DNA from: Rhodospirillaceae bacterium
GTDB taxonomy: Bacteria; Pseudomonadota; Alphaproteobacteria; Dongiales; Dongiaceae
Length of the DNA: 6,132 nucleotides
Direction: 5' to 3'
Assembly (NCBI GenBank): GCA_016794075.1
Contig: JAEUKU010000203.1
Location: 1 to 6,132 of the forward strand
Positions 1 to 5,851 of this stretch are shown here, one piece after another (the first letter of the stretch is position 1; each line of letters opens with the position of its first letter). The notes under the pieces were generated by a model. That model was not told the origin of the DNA, did no database searches, and worked only from the letters and a program-made list of their open reading frames with translations. Both the position numbers and the translations under genes were made by a program.

Positions 1-532
1 GCAGCGGCAGGCCGGCGGCGATGAAGAACACCGCATCGGCGATTGCCGCGATTCTCTGGTTCATCCGTCCCGCATGGTCGCGAAACGCCCGCGCCAGCGC
101 GTTGTCCGGCACGATGCCGAGGCCCACCTCGTTCGCCACGAACACGACAGGTCCGCCGCATTGGCCGAGCGCCTTGATCAGCGCCGCGCTTTCCGCCGCG
201 GGATCGCGTCCCGCCTGCATGAGATTGCTGAGCCAGAGGGTCAGACAATCCACCAGGACCGCCGCGCCCTGTTCCGTTTGAGCCACCAGCGCCGGCGCCA
301 GGTCGAGCGGCGCCTCGAGGCTGCGCCATGCGGCGTCGCGGCGCGCCCGGTGCAGGCGCACCCGCTCGGCCATCTCGTCGTCCAGGATCTCGGCGGTGGC
401 CAGATAGACGCAGCCGCGGCGATGCGGAGCCACCAGGCCCTCGGCGAAGACGCTCTTGCCGGATCGCGCGCCCCCCAGCACCAGGGTGACGGGCGGCAGC
501 GCGCGCGCAGAATCAGCCGGTGAGGCTGCCAT
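1..532 (-). CDS. cobU: Bifunctional adenosylcobinamide kinase / adenosylcobinamide-phosphate guanylyltransferase, 3' end cut by window edge
   Basis: The minus strand, read from the ATG at 532, stays open for 177 codons to the window edge. The enzyme phosphorylates adenosylcobinamide and transfers GMP to it, giving adenosylcobinamide-GDP for nucleotide-loop assembly of B12 in the cytoplasm; many alphaproteobacteria call it CobP. A P-loop GGARSGKS lies at residues 20-27. The segment around residue 61 (RVRLHR) aligns with the region carrying the guanylylated histidine of Salmonella CobU, so His61 is the probable GMP acceptor. Further family hallmarks are VDCLTLWLSNLM (94-105), VANEVGLGIVP (132-142) and the RDHAGRMNQRIAAIAD stretch (151-166). 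Comparison with the Salmonella protein from memory suggests only a few C-terminal residues are missing. A cobalamin riboswitch on the same strand upstream independently supports the assignment. It is probably the first gene of a transcript continuing out of the window. The family is certain; the exact start is likely. Confidence 0.96.
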   Translation of the reverse strand, partial: MAASPADSARALPPVTLVLGGARSGKSVFAEGLVAPHRRGCVYLATAEILDDEMAERVRLHRARRDAAWRSLEAPLDLAPALVAQTEQGAAVLVDCLTLWLSNLMQAGRDPAAESAALIKALGQCGGPVVFVANEVGLGIVPDNALARAFRDHAGRMNQRIAAIADAVFFIAAGLPL

Positions 533-541
533 GAATGTGGT

Positions 542-559
542 CCCTTCCTCCCGCCGAGG
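542..559 (-). promoter_or_regulatory. Ribosome binding site of cobU with a possible sequestering hairpin
   Basis: Read on the minus strand, a purine run GGGAGGAAGGG ends 9 nt before the cobU ATG and is the likely Shine-Dalgarno region. Just 5' of it CCUC (559-556) can pair with GAGG (550-547) around a 5-nt loop, which would bury part of the run. The hairpin follows the riboswitch aptamer, where expression platforms that block translation are usually found, and there is no U-tract for a transcriptional terminator. The stem is only 4 bp, so the mechanism is an inference. Confidence 0.45.
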
Positions 560-576
560 CGAGCCGCAATGCGACG

Positions 577-765
577 ATCCGTTGAGGTCTCCTGGCTCGA
601 TCGCGGGACTTGGTCGCGCCTTCCCAGTTCGCGTATGAACCAGTGGCCGCTGCGCCGTCCATTGCTCCAACGCCGCTGCCGCGGCGCCGGGCGATCCTAC
701 AGTTGCGGGGGCAGCGCCGGATTTGCGCCTGATTGCGGCGGTGACCGGCTTCCCTCACGACGGAT
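577..765 (-). promoter_or_regulatory. Cobalamin (adenosylcobalamin-type) riboswitch in the cobU leader
   Basis: The minus strand carries the conserved cobalamin aptamer elements in the right order: GAGGGAAGCCGGT near the 5' end (about 744-756), AAATCCGGCG followed by CTGCCCCCGCAACTGTA (698-714), a CCACTGG element (640-646) followed by GGGAAGGCG (618-626), and the classical B12 box GAGCCAGGAGACC (586-598). The ends close with a P1 helix, ATCCGT (765-760) with ACGGAT (582-577). The aptamer lies 44 nt upstream of the cobU start. This class represses downstream genes when adenosylcobalamin is plentiful, which fits a B12 biosynthesis gene. Boundaries are set by the P1 helix and could shift by several bases. 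Confidence 0.95.
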
Positions 766-1057
766 GTAACGGGCAAAATAACGAAGCGGGGCGGGCCTTT
801 CCATCCCCATCTGCCTGCCGCGTGGAGGCAAGCCAGGATAAGCCACAATCCATTGATTCAATTGAGTATAATTTCGGATAGACCGAGTTCCCAAAAACCG
901 GATTCGGACCCTAATAACCACCAACCCACACTATGATACATAGGATGCGAAAAAGTGTCACCTGGATTCGCACCTGTGAATCGCCGATATTTGCTGCAGT
1001 CGCTGCGTGGGGTTTGTCGGCCCGCATGCCGGGTCGCACGCGAACTGTCCGTGCCGC
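766..1057. other. Non-coding region between the riboswitch and the histidine kinase, with short dyads
   Basis: No credible gene is seen here. The stretch 841-960 is clearly AT-richer than its surroundings, as expected for divergent promoters. Three short inverted repeats are visible: ATTGA-T-TCAAT at 852-862, CTATG-ATA-CATAG at 931-943, and the imperfect 18-bp GATTCGCAC/CTGTGAATC at 965-982 (7 of 9 positions symmetrical). Perfect 5-bp half-sites are expected by chance once or twice in a region of this size, so none is called an operator. No good plus-strand -35/-10 pair for the kinase gene was found. Confidence 0.5.
865..894 (-). promoter_or_regulatory. Candidate sigma70-type promoter for the riboswitch-cobU transcript
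   Basis: On the minus strand TTGGGA (894-889) is followed after 18 bp by TATACT (870-865), matching 4/6 and 5/6 of the -35 and -10 consensus. Transcription would start near 857, roughly 90 nt upstream of the riboswitch aptamer. The region is AT-richer than the rest of the window. Such matches arise by chance, and nothing else supports this one. Confidence 0.3.
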
Positions 1058-2275
1058 ATGGAAGATCAAGGCAGCGAAGTGCTGAAGAGTCTCGTCGAGC
1101 AAGCGGGTGGGGTGGTGGACGACACCGCCGTCTACCGTTTCCTGCGTTCGGCCCAGATCGTCCCGGTGACGATCAGCGATTGGGCGACGGGCCAGATCCT
1201 GCACGCCAACGACCAGGCGGCGAATCTCCTCGGCCTGCCGATCGACGGGGTGCTCAACCACTCCATGCGCGAGTTCTACGGCGACGCGGACGGGCGCGAG
1301 CGCTTCCTCGCGGCCATAGCAAACGAGCCCGGTGCCGTGCGGATGGAGCTGGAGTTGCGCCGCGCCGACGGCTCGCGGCTCTGGGTCGAGGCCGCGGGCG
1401 AGCGCGTGCGCTATCACGGCGCCGATGCGATCCTCGCCGTCATCAACGACATCACCCTGCACAAGGCGCGCGAGGCGGAGCTGGCGGAACTGACCCGCAA
1501 GCTGCACGAACAGACCGCCGACATGACCCGCCTTGCCGCCGAGCTGCGGCTGAAGAAGCACGCGGCGGAAGCGGCGAACGCGGCGAAGAGCGCCTTTCTC
1601 GCCAATATGAGCCACGAGCTGCGCTCGCCCCTCAATGCCATTCTCGGTTTCGCCGAGATCGTGCGCGACATGCATTTCGGCGCCGATTCTGCGGAACGTT
1701 ACGCGCAATATGGCGGCCATATCCATGAAGCCGGCACCCATCTGCTGGCGCTGATCGACGACATCCTCGACCTCGCCAAGGTCGAGGCGGGCAAGCTCGA
1801 ATTGCAGCCCGCATCCTTCGACCTCGTGGAGCTGCTCGAGGAATGCGCGCAGATGATGCGGCCGCAGGCGGAGCGGCGCGGCCTCGACTTCCAGATCGCC
1901 CTGCCGGCCGCCGGCATGACGCTCACCGCCGATCGCCGGCGCGTGAAGCAGATGGTGGTCAACCTGCTGTCCAATGCCATCAAGTTCACCCAGGCTGGCG
2001 GCCGCGTCGACCTGGAGGTCGGGCGCGCAGCCGATGGCGGAACCATCATCCTGGTCGCCGATTCGGGCGTCGGCATGACGCCGGAGCAGATCCTCCTGGC
2101 CCTGCAGCCCTTCGGCCGGGTGCGCGGCTCCATCGCCATCGATCCCACCGGCAGCGGCCTCGGCCTGCCCATCGTGCGCAACCTGATCGACGCGCATGGC
2201 GGCAAGCTCGAGATCGTCTCCGAGCCCGACAAGGGCACGGTGGCGCGCCTGCTCTTTCCCGCCGATCTGGCCTGA
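1058..2275 (+). CDS. Soluble PAS-domain sensor histidine kinase (orphan)
   Basis: A 405-residue cytoplasmic kinase that should autophosphorylate on histidine in response to a signal read by its PAS domain. Residues are numbered from the ATG at 1058. A PAS domain spans about 28-133, ending in the typical AVINDIT. A coiled-coil linker (about 134-180) leads to the HisKA H-box SHELRSPLNAI with phospho-acceptor His186. The ATPase domain shows the N-box NLLSNAIKF (302-310, Asn306), the G1 box DSGVGM (335-340) and the G2 box GSGLGLPIV (365-373). No transmembrane segment, signal peptide or receiver domain is visible. An in-frame GTG at 1007 would add 17 residues; neither start has a clear Shine-Dalgarno, and the ATG is preferred because the upstream residues are cysteine- and glycine-rich and do not look like a domain. 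No response regulator lies nearby, so its partner and signal are unknown. Confidence 0.93.
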   Translation: MEDQGSEVLKSLVEQAGGVVDDTAVYRFLRSAQIVPVTISDWATGQILHANDQAANLLGLPIDGVLNHSMREFYGDADGRERFLAAIANEPGAVRMELELRRADGSRLWVEAAGERVRYHGADAILAVINDITLHKAREAELAELTRKLHEQTADMTRLAAELRLKKHAAEAANAAKSAFLANMSHELRSPLNAILGFAEIVRDMHFGADSAERYAQYGGHIHEAGTHLLALIDDILDLAKVEAGKLELQPASFDLVELLEECAQMMRPQAERRGLDFQIALPAAGMTLTADRRRVKQMVVNLLSNAIKFTQAGGRVDLEVGRAADGGTIILVADSGVGMTPEQILLALQPFGRVRGSIAIDPTGSGLGLPIVRNLIDAHGGKLEIVSEPDKGTVARLLFPADLA

Positions 2276-2277
2276 AG

Positions 2278-2305
2278 TCCCAGCCGAAATCCCAGCCGAA
2301 ATCCC
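2278..2305. repeat. 12-bp tandem direct repeat just after the kinase stop codon
   Basis: The unit TCCCAGCCGAAA occurs perfectly at 2278-2289 and 2290-2301, followed by a partial TCCC (2302-2305), giving about 2.3 copies. It begins 3 bp after the kinase TGA. It looks like a slippage duplication. No function is evident; the count may vary among strains. Confidence 0.85.
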
Positions 2306-2309
2306 TGGC

Positions 2310-2325
2310 GATTCCGCGCGGAATC
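2310..2325. repeat. Perfect 16-bp palindrome, possible terminator stem or operator
   Basis: GATTCCGCGCGGAATC is a perfect palindrome 34 bp after the kinase stop. As RNA it could fold into a 6-bp stem with a GCGC tetraloop, but no T-tract follows on either strand, so it is not a standard intrinsic terminator. As DNA it could be a binding site for a dimeric regulator about 70 bp upstream of the predicted start of the next transcript. The sequence does not decide between these uses. Confidence 0.5.
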
Positions 2326-2363
2326 AGCGCGCCGCCCTGCGACAACGAGGCCCCGCGCTGCGA

Positions 2364-2392
2364 TTGACGCCACCTTCCGCCTACGCCAGAAT
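2364..2392 (+). promoter_or_regulatory. Probable sigma70-type promoter of the mttB-like gene
   Basis: TTGACG (2364-2369) matches the -35 consensus at 5 of 6 bases and is followed after exactly 17 bp by CAGAAT (2387-2392), a 4 of 6 match to -10. Transcription would begin near 2399, leaving a short leader before the ATG at 2425. The predicted start falls in the centre of the inverted repeat at 2393-2410, the geometry of a repressor-controlled promoter. The call is by inspection only. Confidence 0.5.
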
Positions 2393-2410
2393 ATTGAATG
2401 GTCATTCAAT
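2393..2410. promoter_or_regulatory. 18-bp inverted-repeat operator upstream of the mttB-like gene
   Basis: ATTGAATG-GT-CATTCAAT has two perfect 8-bp half-sites around a 2-bp spacer. It sits directly after the predicted -10 box, covers the predicted transcription start and ends 4 bp before the Shine-Dalgarno sequence, so a bound dimer should block transcription. The half-site resembles TGAATGA/TCATTCA-type sites known for TetR-family repressors such as Bacillus FadR, although that site has a wider spacing. The identity of the regulator is inference, and no regulator gene is in the window. Confidence 0.65.
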
Positions 2411-2413
2411 CAT

Positions 2414-2419
2414 CGGAGG
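2414..2419 (+). promoter_or_regulatory. Shine-Dalgarno sequence that fixes the mttB-like start
   Basis: CGGAGG lies 5 nt before the ATG at 2425. This decides against the in-frame ATG at 2398, which sits inside the operator dyad, at the predicted transcription start, and has no ribosome binding site. Confidence 0.8.
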
Positions 2420-2424
2420 TTGCG

Positions 2425-4035
2425 ATGCCGGAATCGACACCCACGATTGCGCTTGCCGCCGATCGGGATGCGGCCGCGCTCCGCGCCGCGGCCCGGCCCG
2501 CTACCCGCGCCGGCCGCGCCGGCCGGCAACTGGCGCGCAGCCACAAGGTTTCGCCCGTCCGCCCCGGCCTGCCGGGCGGCCAGTACCGGCCGCTCACCGA
2601 CCGCGACCTCGAACGCATCCACGCAACCGCGCTCGACGTGCTGGCCGAACTCGGCATGGCGGAGGCGACCGATGAGATCCTCGACATCGCCCGCGCCAAG
2701 GGCTGCACGCTCGGCGCGGATGGGCGCCTGCGCTTTCCCCGCGCCTTGATCGAGGATGTGATCGCGGGTGCGGCGAAGAGCTACGTGCTGCATGGAAGGA
2801 ATCCCGACCGCAGCATCGAAGTGGGCGGCGACCGGGTGCATTTCTGCACCTCCGGAGAGGCAGTGCGGGTGCTGGACTTCCAGACCGGGCAATACCGCCC
2901 GTCGACGCTGGTCGATCTCTACGACCTGCAGCGCCTCGCCGATTCGCTGGAGCACGTCCACAATGTCGGCCAGACGGTGGTCGCCACCGATCTCGACGAC
3001 GCCTTCGTGCACGACATCAACGTGGCCTATGCCTCGGCGGCGGCGACCACCAAGCCCTTCGGCATCTCCTCCGCCACCGCGGCGCATGTGCCGCAGATCA
3101 TCGCGCTGTTCGACACGATCCTCGGCGGGGAAGGCAAGTTCCAGAAGCGCCCGTTCTGCGTCATCGGCGGCTGCCCGATCGTCTCGCCGCTACGCTTCGG
3201 CAGGCACACCAGCGAGGTGATGGTGGCGACGACGCGGGCCGGGCTGGTCGCCGACATGTGCGTGGCGACCCAGGCCGGCGCGACCTCGCCCGCCGCGCTC
3301 GCCGGCACGCTGGTGCAGACGGTGGCGGAGACGCTGGCCTGCCTCGCCATCGTCAATTTCATCCGCCCCGGGCATCCGATGCATCTCGGCCTGTGGCCCT
3401 TCGTCTCCGATCTGCGGACCGGCGCCTTCACCGGCGGCGGCGGGGAAGAAGCCCTGCTGCAGGCGGCGAGCGCACAGATCGCCCGCTTCTACGGCCTGCC
3501 CTCCTCGATCTCCGCCGGCATGACCGACGCCAAGCGGCCGGACGGCCAGGCGGGGTTCGAGAAAGGCGTCACGGTGGCGCTGGCCGCCACCGCCGGCGGC
3601 AACCTCATTTCCGAAGTTGCCGGCATGGTGGGATCGCTCATGGGCGCCTCCTTCGAGACCATGGTCATCGACAACGAGATGCTGGGCATCATCCAGCGCG
3701 CGCTGAAGGGCATCGAGGTCACCGACGAGAGCCTGTCCTTCGACGTCATCAAGGAGGTTATCTCCGGCCCCGGCCATTATCTCGGCCACCCGCAGACCCT
3801 TGCCTTGATGTCGAGCGAATATCTCTATCCCAAAATTGCCGATCGCTCGTCGCTCTCGGCCTGGGAGGAGGAAGGCTCGATCGGCATCCTGGAAAAGGCG
3901 CGCAAGGAAGCGAAGCGCGTCTTGGCCATGCACTACCCGGAGAGCATCGAGCCCAAGGCAGACGCGGCCATCCGCGAACGTTTCCCGATCCGCCTTGCCG
4001 CCGCCGACATGCGCGCCGGCAACGGCCGGTGGTGA
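2425..4035 (+). CDS. Trimethylamine methyltransferase (MttB) superfamily protein, non-pyrrolysine
   Basis: A 536-residue cytoplasmic protein of the MttB superfamily (COG5598 type). Characterised members move a methyl group from a quaternary or tertiary amine (trimethylamine, glycine betaine, proline betaine, carnitine) to a cobalt-bound corrinoid on a partner protein. It starts with an alanine/arginine-rich tail (about 10-38), then SPVRPGLPGGQYRPL (43-57) and a TIM-barrel-like body with family-type stretches HFCTSGEAVRVLD (139-151), KPFGISSATAAH (210-221), CVIGGCPIVSPLRF (245-258), the glycine run FTGGGGEEALLQA (335-347) and ISAGMTDAKRPDGQAGFEKG (362-381). The C-terminus ends with the RERFPIRL signature (517-524). 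The frame has no internal TAG, so unlike archaeal MttB it does not use pyrrolysine and belongs with MtgB-like enzymes. The substrate cannot be read from sequence. No corrinoid protein or reductive activator is adjacent. It has its own promoter and operator, 149 bp after the kinase gene. Confidence 0.93.
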   Translation: MPESTPTIALAADRDAAALRAAARPATRAGRAGRQLARSHKVSPVRPGLPGGQYRPLTDRDLERIHATALDVLAELGMAEATDEILDIARAKGCTLGADGRLRFPRALIEDVIAGAAKSYVLHGRNPDRSIEVGGDRVHFCTSGEAVRVLDFQTGQYRPSTLVDLYDLQRLADSLEHVHNVGQTVVATDLDDAFVHDINVAYASAAATTKPFGISSATAAHVPQIIALFDTILGGEGKFQKRPFCVIGGCPIVSPLRFGRHTSEVMVATTRAGLVADMCVATQAGATSPAALAGTLVQTVAETLACLAIVNFIRPGHPMHLGLWPFVSDLRTGAFTGGGGEEALLQAASAQIARFYGLPSSISAGMTDAKRPDGQAGFEKGVTVALAATAGGNLISEVAGMVGSLMGASFETMVIDNEMLGIIQRALKGIEVTDESLSFDVIKEVISGPGHYLGHPQTLALMSSEYLYPKIADRSSLSAWEEEGSIGILEKARKEAKRVLAMHYPESIEPKADAAIRERFPIRLAAADMRAGNGRW

Positions 4036-4039
4036 GTCG

Positions 4040-4384
4040 CTAGACCACGTCCCACACCTTCTCCGGCGGCCGGCACAGCACGGCAGCCCTGTCGGTGACG
4101 ACGATCGGCCGCTCGATCAGGACCGGCTCCTCGACCATCTTCTTGATCAACGCGTCGCCGGAAAGCTTGTCGGCATCGCCCAGCGCCTCATAGGCCTCGC
4201 CCTTGCGGCGCAGGATGTCGTGCGGCCTGGCTTTCATCATGGCGAGCACGCGCTTGATTTCCGCGGCGCTCGGCGGGGTCTTCAGATACTCGACGACAGC
4301 AGGCTTGAGGCCCTTGTCCTTGAGCCAGCCCAGCACCTTGCGCGAGGTGGAGCAATTGGGATTGTGCCAGATGGTGAGCGCCAT
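4040..4384 (-). CDS. arsC: Arsenate reductase, glutaredoxin-dependent ArsC family
   Basis: A 114-residue thioredoxin-fold protein that should reduce arsenate to arsenite with glutathione and glutaredoxin. The N-terminus reads MALTIWHNPNCSTSRKVLGW with catalytic Cys11. The three arginines that bind arsenate in E. coli ArsC (Arg60, Arg94, Arg107) are matched by Arg59 (ILRRK), Arg92 (ERPIVV) and Arg105 (LCRPPE), which favours a working reductase over the related Spx/YffB proteins. It is about 27 residues shorter than the E. coli enzyme, lacking the C-terminal tail, as many alphaproteobacterial versions do. The ATG at 4384 has GGAGG 5 nt upstream. It lies alone, without arsR, arsB or acr3 nearby, and is convergent with the mttB-like gene: 4 bp separate the stop codons, so the transcripts probably overlap. 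A housekeeping reductase unrelated to arsenic cannot be excluded. Confidence 0.9.
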   Translation of the reverse strand: MALTIWHNPNCSTSRKVLGWLKDKGLKPAVVEYLKTPPSAAEIKRVLAMMKARPHDILRRKGEAYEALGDADKLSGDALIKKMVEEPVLIERPIVVTDRAAVLCRPPEKVWDVV

Positions 4385-4423
4385 GCATGCCTCCGTGGGA
4401 TGCGGAGACCGTAGAGCAAGGCC

Positions 4424-4445
4424 GCGCGGCGGATCAAGGCCGCGC
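4424..4445 (-). terminator. Possible hairpin terminator of the chemoreceptor gene
   Basis: Two bases after the chemoreceptor stop codon the minus strand can form a 7-bp GC stem, GCGCGGC (4445-4439) with GCCGCGC (4430-4424), around an 8-nt loop. The following GGCCTTGCTCT is only weakly T-rich. The stem is also a by-product of a direct repeat AAGGCCGCGC at 4418-4427 and 4436-4445, so chance is possible. Confidence 0.3.
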
Positions 4446-4447
4446 CG

Positions 4448-5851
4448 TCACACCTTGTAGCCGCAGCGCACCCCGCCCCAATGGCGGCCCTTGACCACGA
4501 TCGGCGCCGAGGCATCCTTCATCAAGGCGAAATTGCCGCCGCCCATGTCGCGGCGATAGGTCTGCACGACGAAGGGCTTCACGCTGCGCCCCGCCTTCAG
4601 GCCCACGCGGTCGTTGAAGATGCGGCGGTTGCGGCAATTGCCCGCGTTCCAGACCGGATCATTCGGCCGCTGCGGCTGCGAAAACCTCTTGTTGTGCGTC
4701 GGCAGGTAGCCGTTGCGATCGATTGCGGCACAGAACACGATGCGCGGGTCGACCTCCAGCGCCGCCTCGAGGATCGGCGGCAGCAACCGGTCGGTCAAAG
4801 CCGTGAACCTGGTGGTCACTTGCTGCGGATCGCTGCCTTTGACCGGCTCATAGCGCTCGTCGAACAGATCGGTCATGGAGATCTCGCCGCGCTCCACCGC
4901 CTGCTCGAACAGCGCGCCGATCTTCGCCGCGGACTCCACCACCACGCGGATCATCGGCGAATCCGTGGTCTCGACGCCGGCATTGGCCGTCGCCTCGATC
5001 AGATCCTCGGCCACTTCCAGCAGCTGGTTGATGCGGTCCTTGGCCTGGCCCAGATCCCGGGTCGAGCGCTGCACGCCCGCGGTCAGCTCCTCGAAGGTGG
5101 TCTTGACCGCGGCGCTGCCGTCGCGCACCTGCCGGGCGTCGGTGGCGATGGCGGCGGCCTGGCGCGCGATGTCCTCCACGGCCCTGGCGGAACTTTCCAC
5201 CGCCGCGCCGATCGCCGCGGTGCCGGTCTCGACCTTCCCCGCGCGCTCGGTCGCCCGCGCGCCTTCCCGGCTCAGCTCGCTCACCTGCTGCGACAGCTCG
5301 GCGAGCGTCTGGCCGATCTGGCTGGTGGCCTCGCTGGTCTGCCGCGCCAGGACCTTGACCTCGCTCGCGACCACGCCGAAGCCCCTGCCCGCGTCGCCGG
5401 CGCGCGCCGCTTCGATGGTGGCGTTGAGGGCGAGCAGATTGGTCTGCTTGGCGATGGCCTCGATGGTCTGCGCCACCTTGGCGATCTGCTCCAGGGCCCG
5501 GCGCAGGCCGCCCAACCGGCTTTCGATCGCGGTGGCGCTTTCCGCCAGGCTGCGCAATTCGCCGAGCGAGCCTTCGATCGAGCTGCGCGAGGCCGACATC
5601 TCCTCGGCCGAGCGCGCGGCGATCTGGGCCGCGCCTTCGATCTCACCGGCGATGCGCTCGTTGGCGGCCACCATCGTATCGGCGGTGGCGCGCAGCTCCT
5701 CGAATTTCTGCGACTGCGCCGTCACGACCTTGGCCACCTCGTCGATCGACCCCGCGGCGTCGGCGAGTTGAACGCCCAGCGATCCGGCCTTTTCCGCGAT
5801 CTGCTGGGCGATGCGCGTCCCCGTGCTGTCTTGCGACGGCTGGTCCGTCAT
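4448..5851 (-). CDS. Soluble methyl-accepting chemotaxis protein with N-terminal signalling and C-terminal sensor domain
   Basis: A 467-residue protein with no hydrophobic membrane segment, expected to work in the cytoplasm by modulating CheA through CheW. Residues are numbered from the ATG at 5851. About 10-290 is long alanine/glutamate-rich coiled coil; the conserved hairpin tip runs about 130-169 and includes KQTNLLALNATIEAARAGD and GRGFGVVASEVKVLA. The C-terminal part (about 297-467) is a globular, probably Cache/PAS-like sensor, with GYLPTHNKRFSQPQ (381-394), WNAGNCRNRRIFND (401-414), QTYRRDMGGGNFALMKDASA (430-449) and GRHWGGVRCGY (455-465). This order is the reverse of classical receptors. 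The CheR/CheB-docking pentapeptide is absent. The chosen ATG has GGAGG 10 nt upstream; an ATG at 5872 would add 7 residues but has a weaker site. The ligand is unknown. No other chemotaxis genes are in the window. Confidence 0.92.
   Translation of the reverse strand: MTDQPSQDSTGTRIAQQIAEKAGSLGVQLADAAGSIDEVAKVVTAQSQKFEELRATADTMVAANERIAGEIEGAAQIAARSAEEMSASRSSIEGSLGELRSLAESATAIESRLGGLRRALEQIAKVAQTIEAIAKQTNLLALNATIEAARAGDAGRGFGVVASEVKVLARQTSEATSQIGQTLAELSQQVSELSREGARATERAGKVETGTAAIGAAVESSARAVEDIARQAAAIATDARQVRDGSAAVKTTFEELTAGVQRSTRDLGQAKDRINQLLEVAEDLIEATANAGVETTDSPMIRVVVESAAKIGALFEQAVERGEISMTDLFDERYEPVKGSDPQQVTTRFTALTDRLLPPILEAALEVDPRIVFCAAIDRNGYLPTHNKRFSQPQRPNDPVWNAGNCRNRRIFNDRVGLKAGRSVKPFVVQTYRRDMGGGNFALMKDASAPIVVKGRHWGGVRCGYKV

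Noticed and set aside
697..924. 75-codon minus-strand open frame upstream of cobU
   Set aside because: It overlaps the conserved core of the riboswitch, its start has no clear ribosome binding site, and its product resembles nothing recognisable.
955..985. tRNA-like or attachment-site-like sequence around GGATTCGCACC
   Set aside because: No cloverleaf can be drawn and no matching second copy or integrase is present.
911..2197. 428-codon open frame on the minus strand opposite the histidine kinase
   Set aside because: Its product is a histidine/arginine/glutamine-rich string without domain features, typical of the antisense shadow of a GC-rich gene; the plus strand carries a full set of kinase motifs.
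2398..2424. Nine-codon upstream extension of the mttB-like gene
   Set aside because: The ATG at 2398 lies inside the operator dyad at the predicted transcription start and has no Shine-Dalgarno, while the ATG at 2425 has CGGAGG 5 nt upstream.
2425..4035. Possible pyrrolysine (amber) codon in the mttB-like gene
   Set aside because: The frame is uninterrupted from the ATG to a TGA, with no in-frame TAG.
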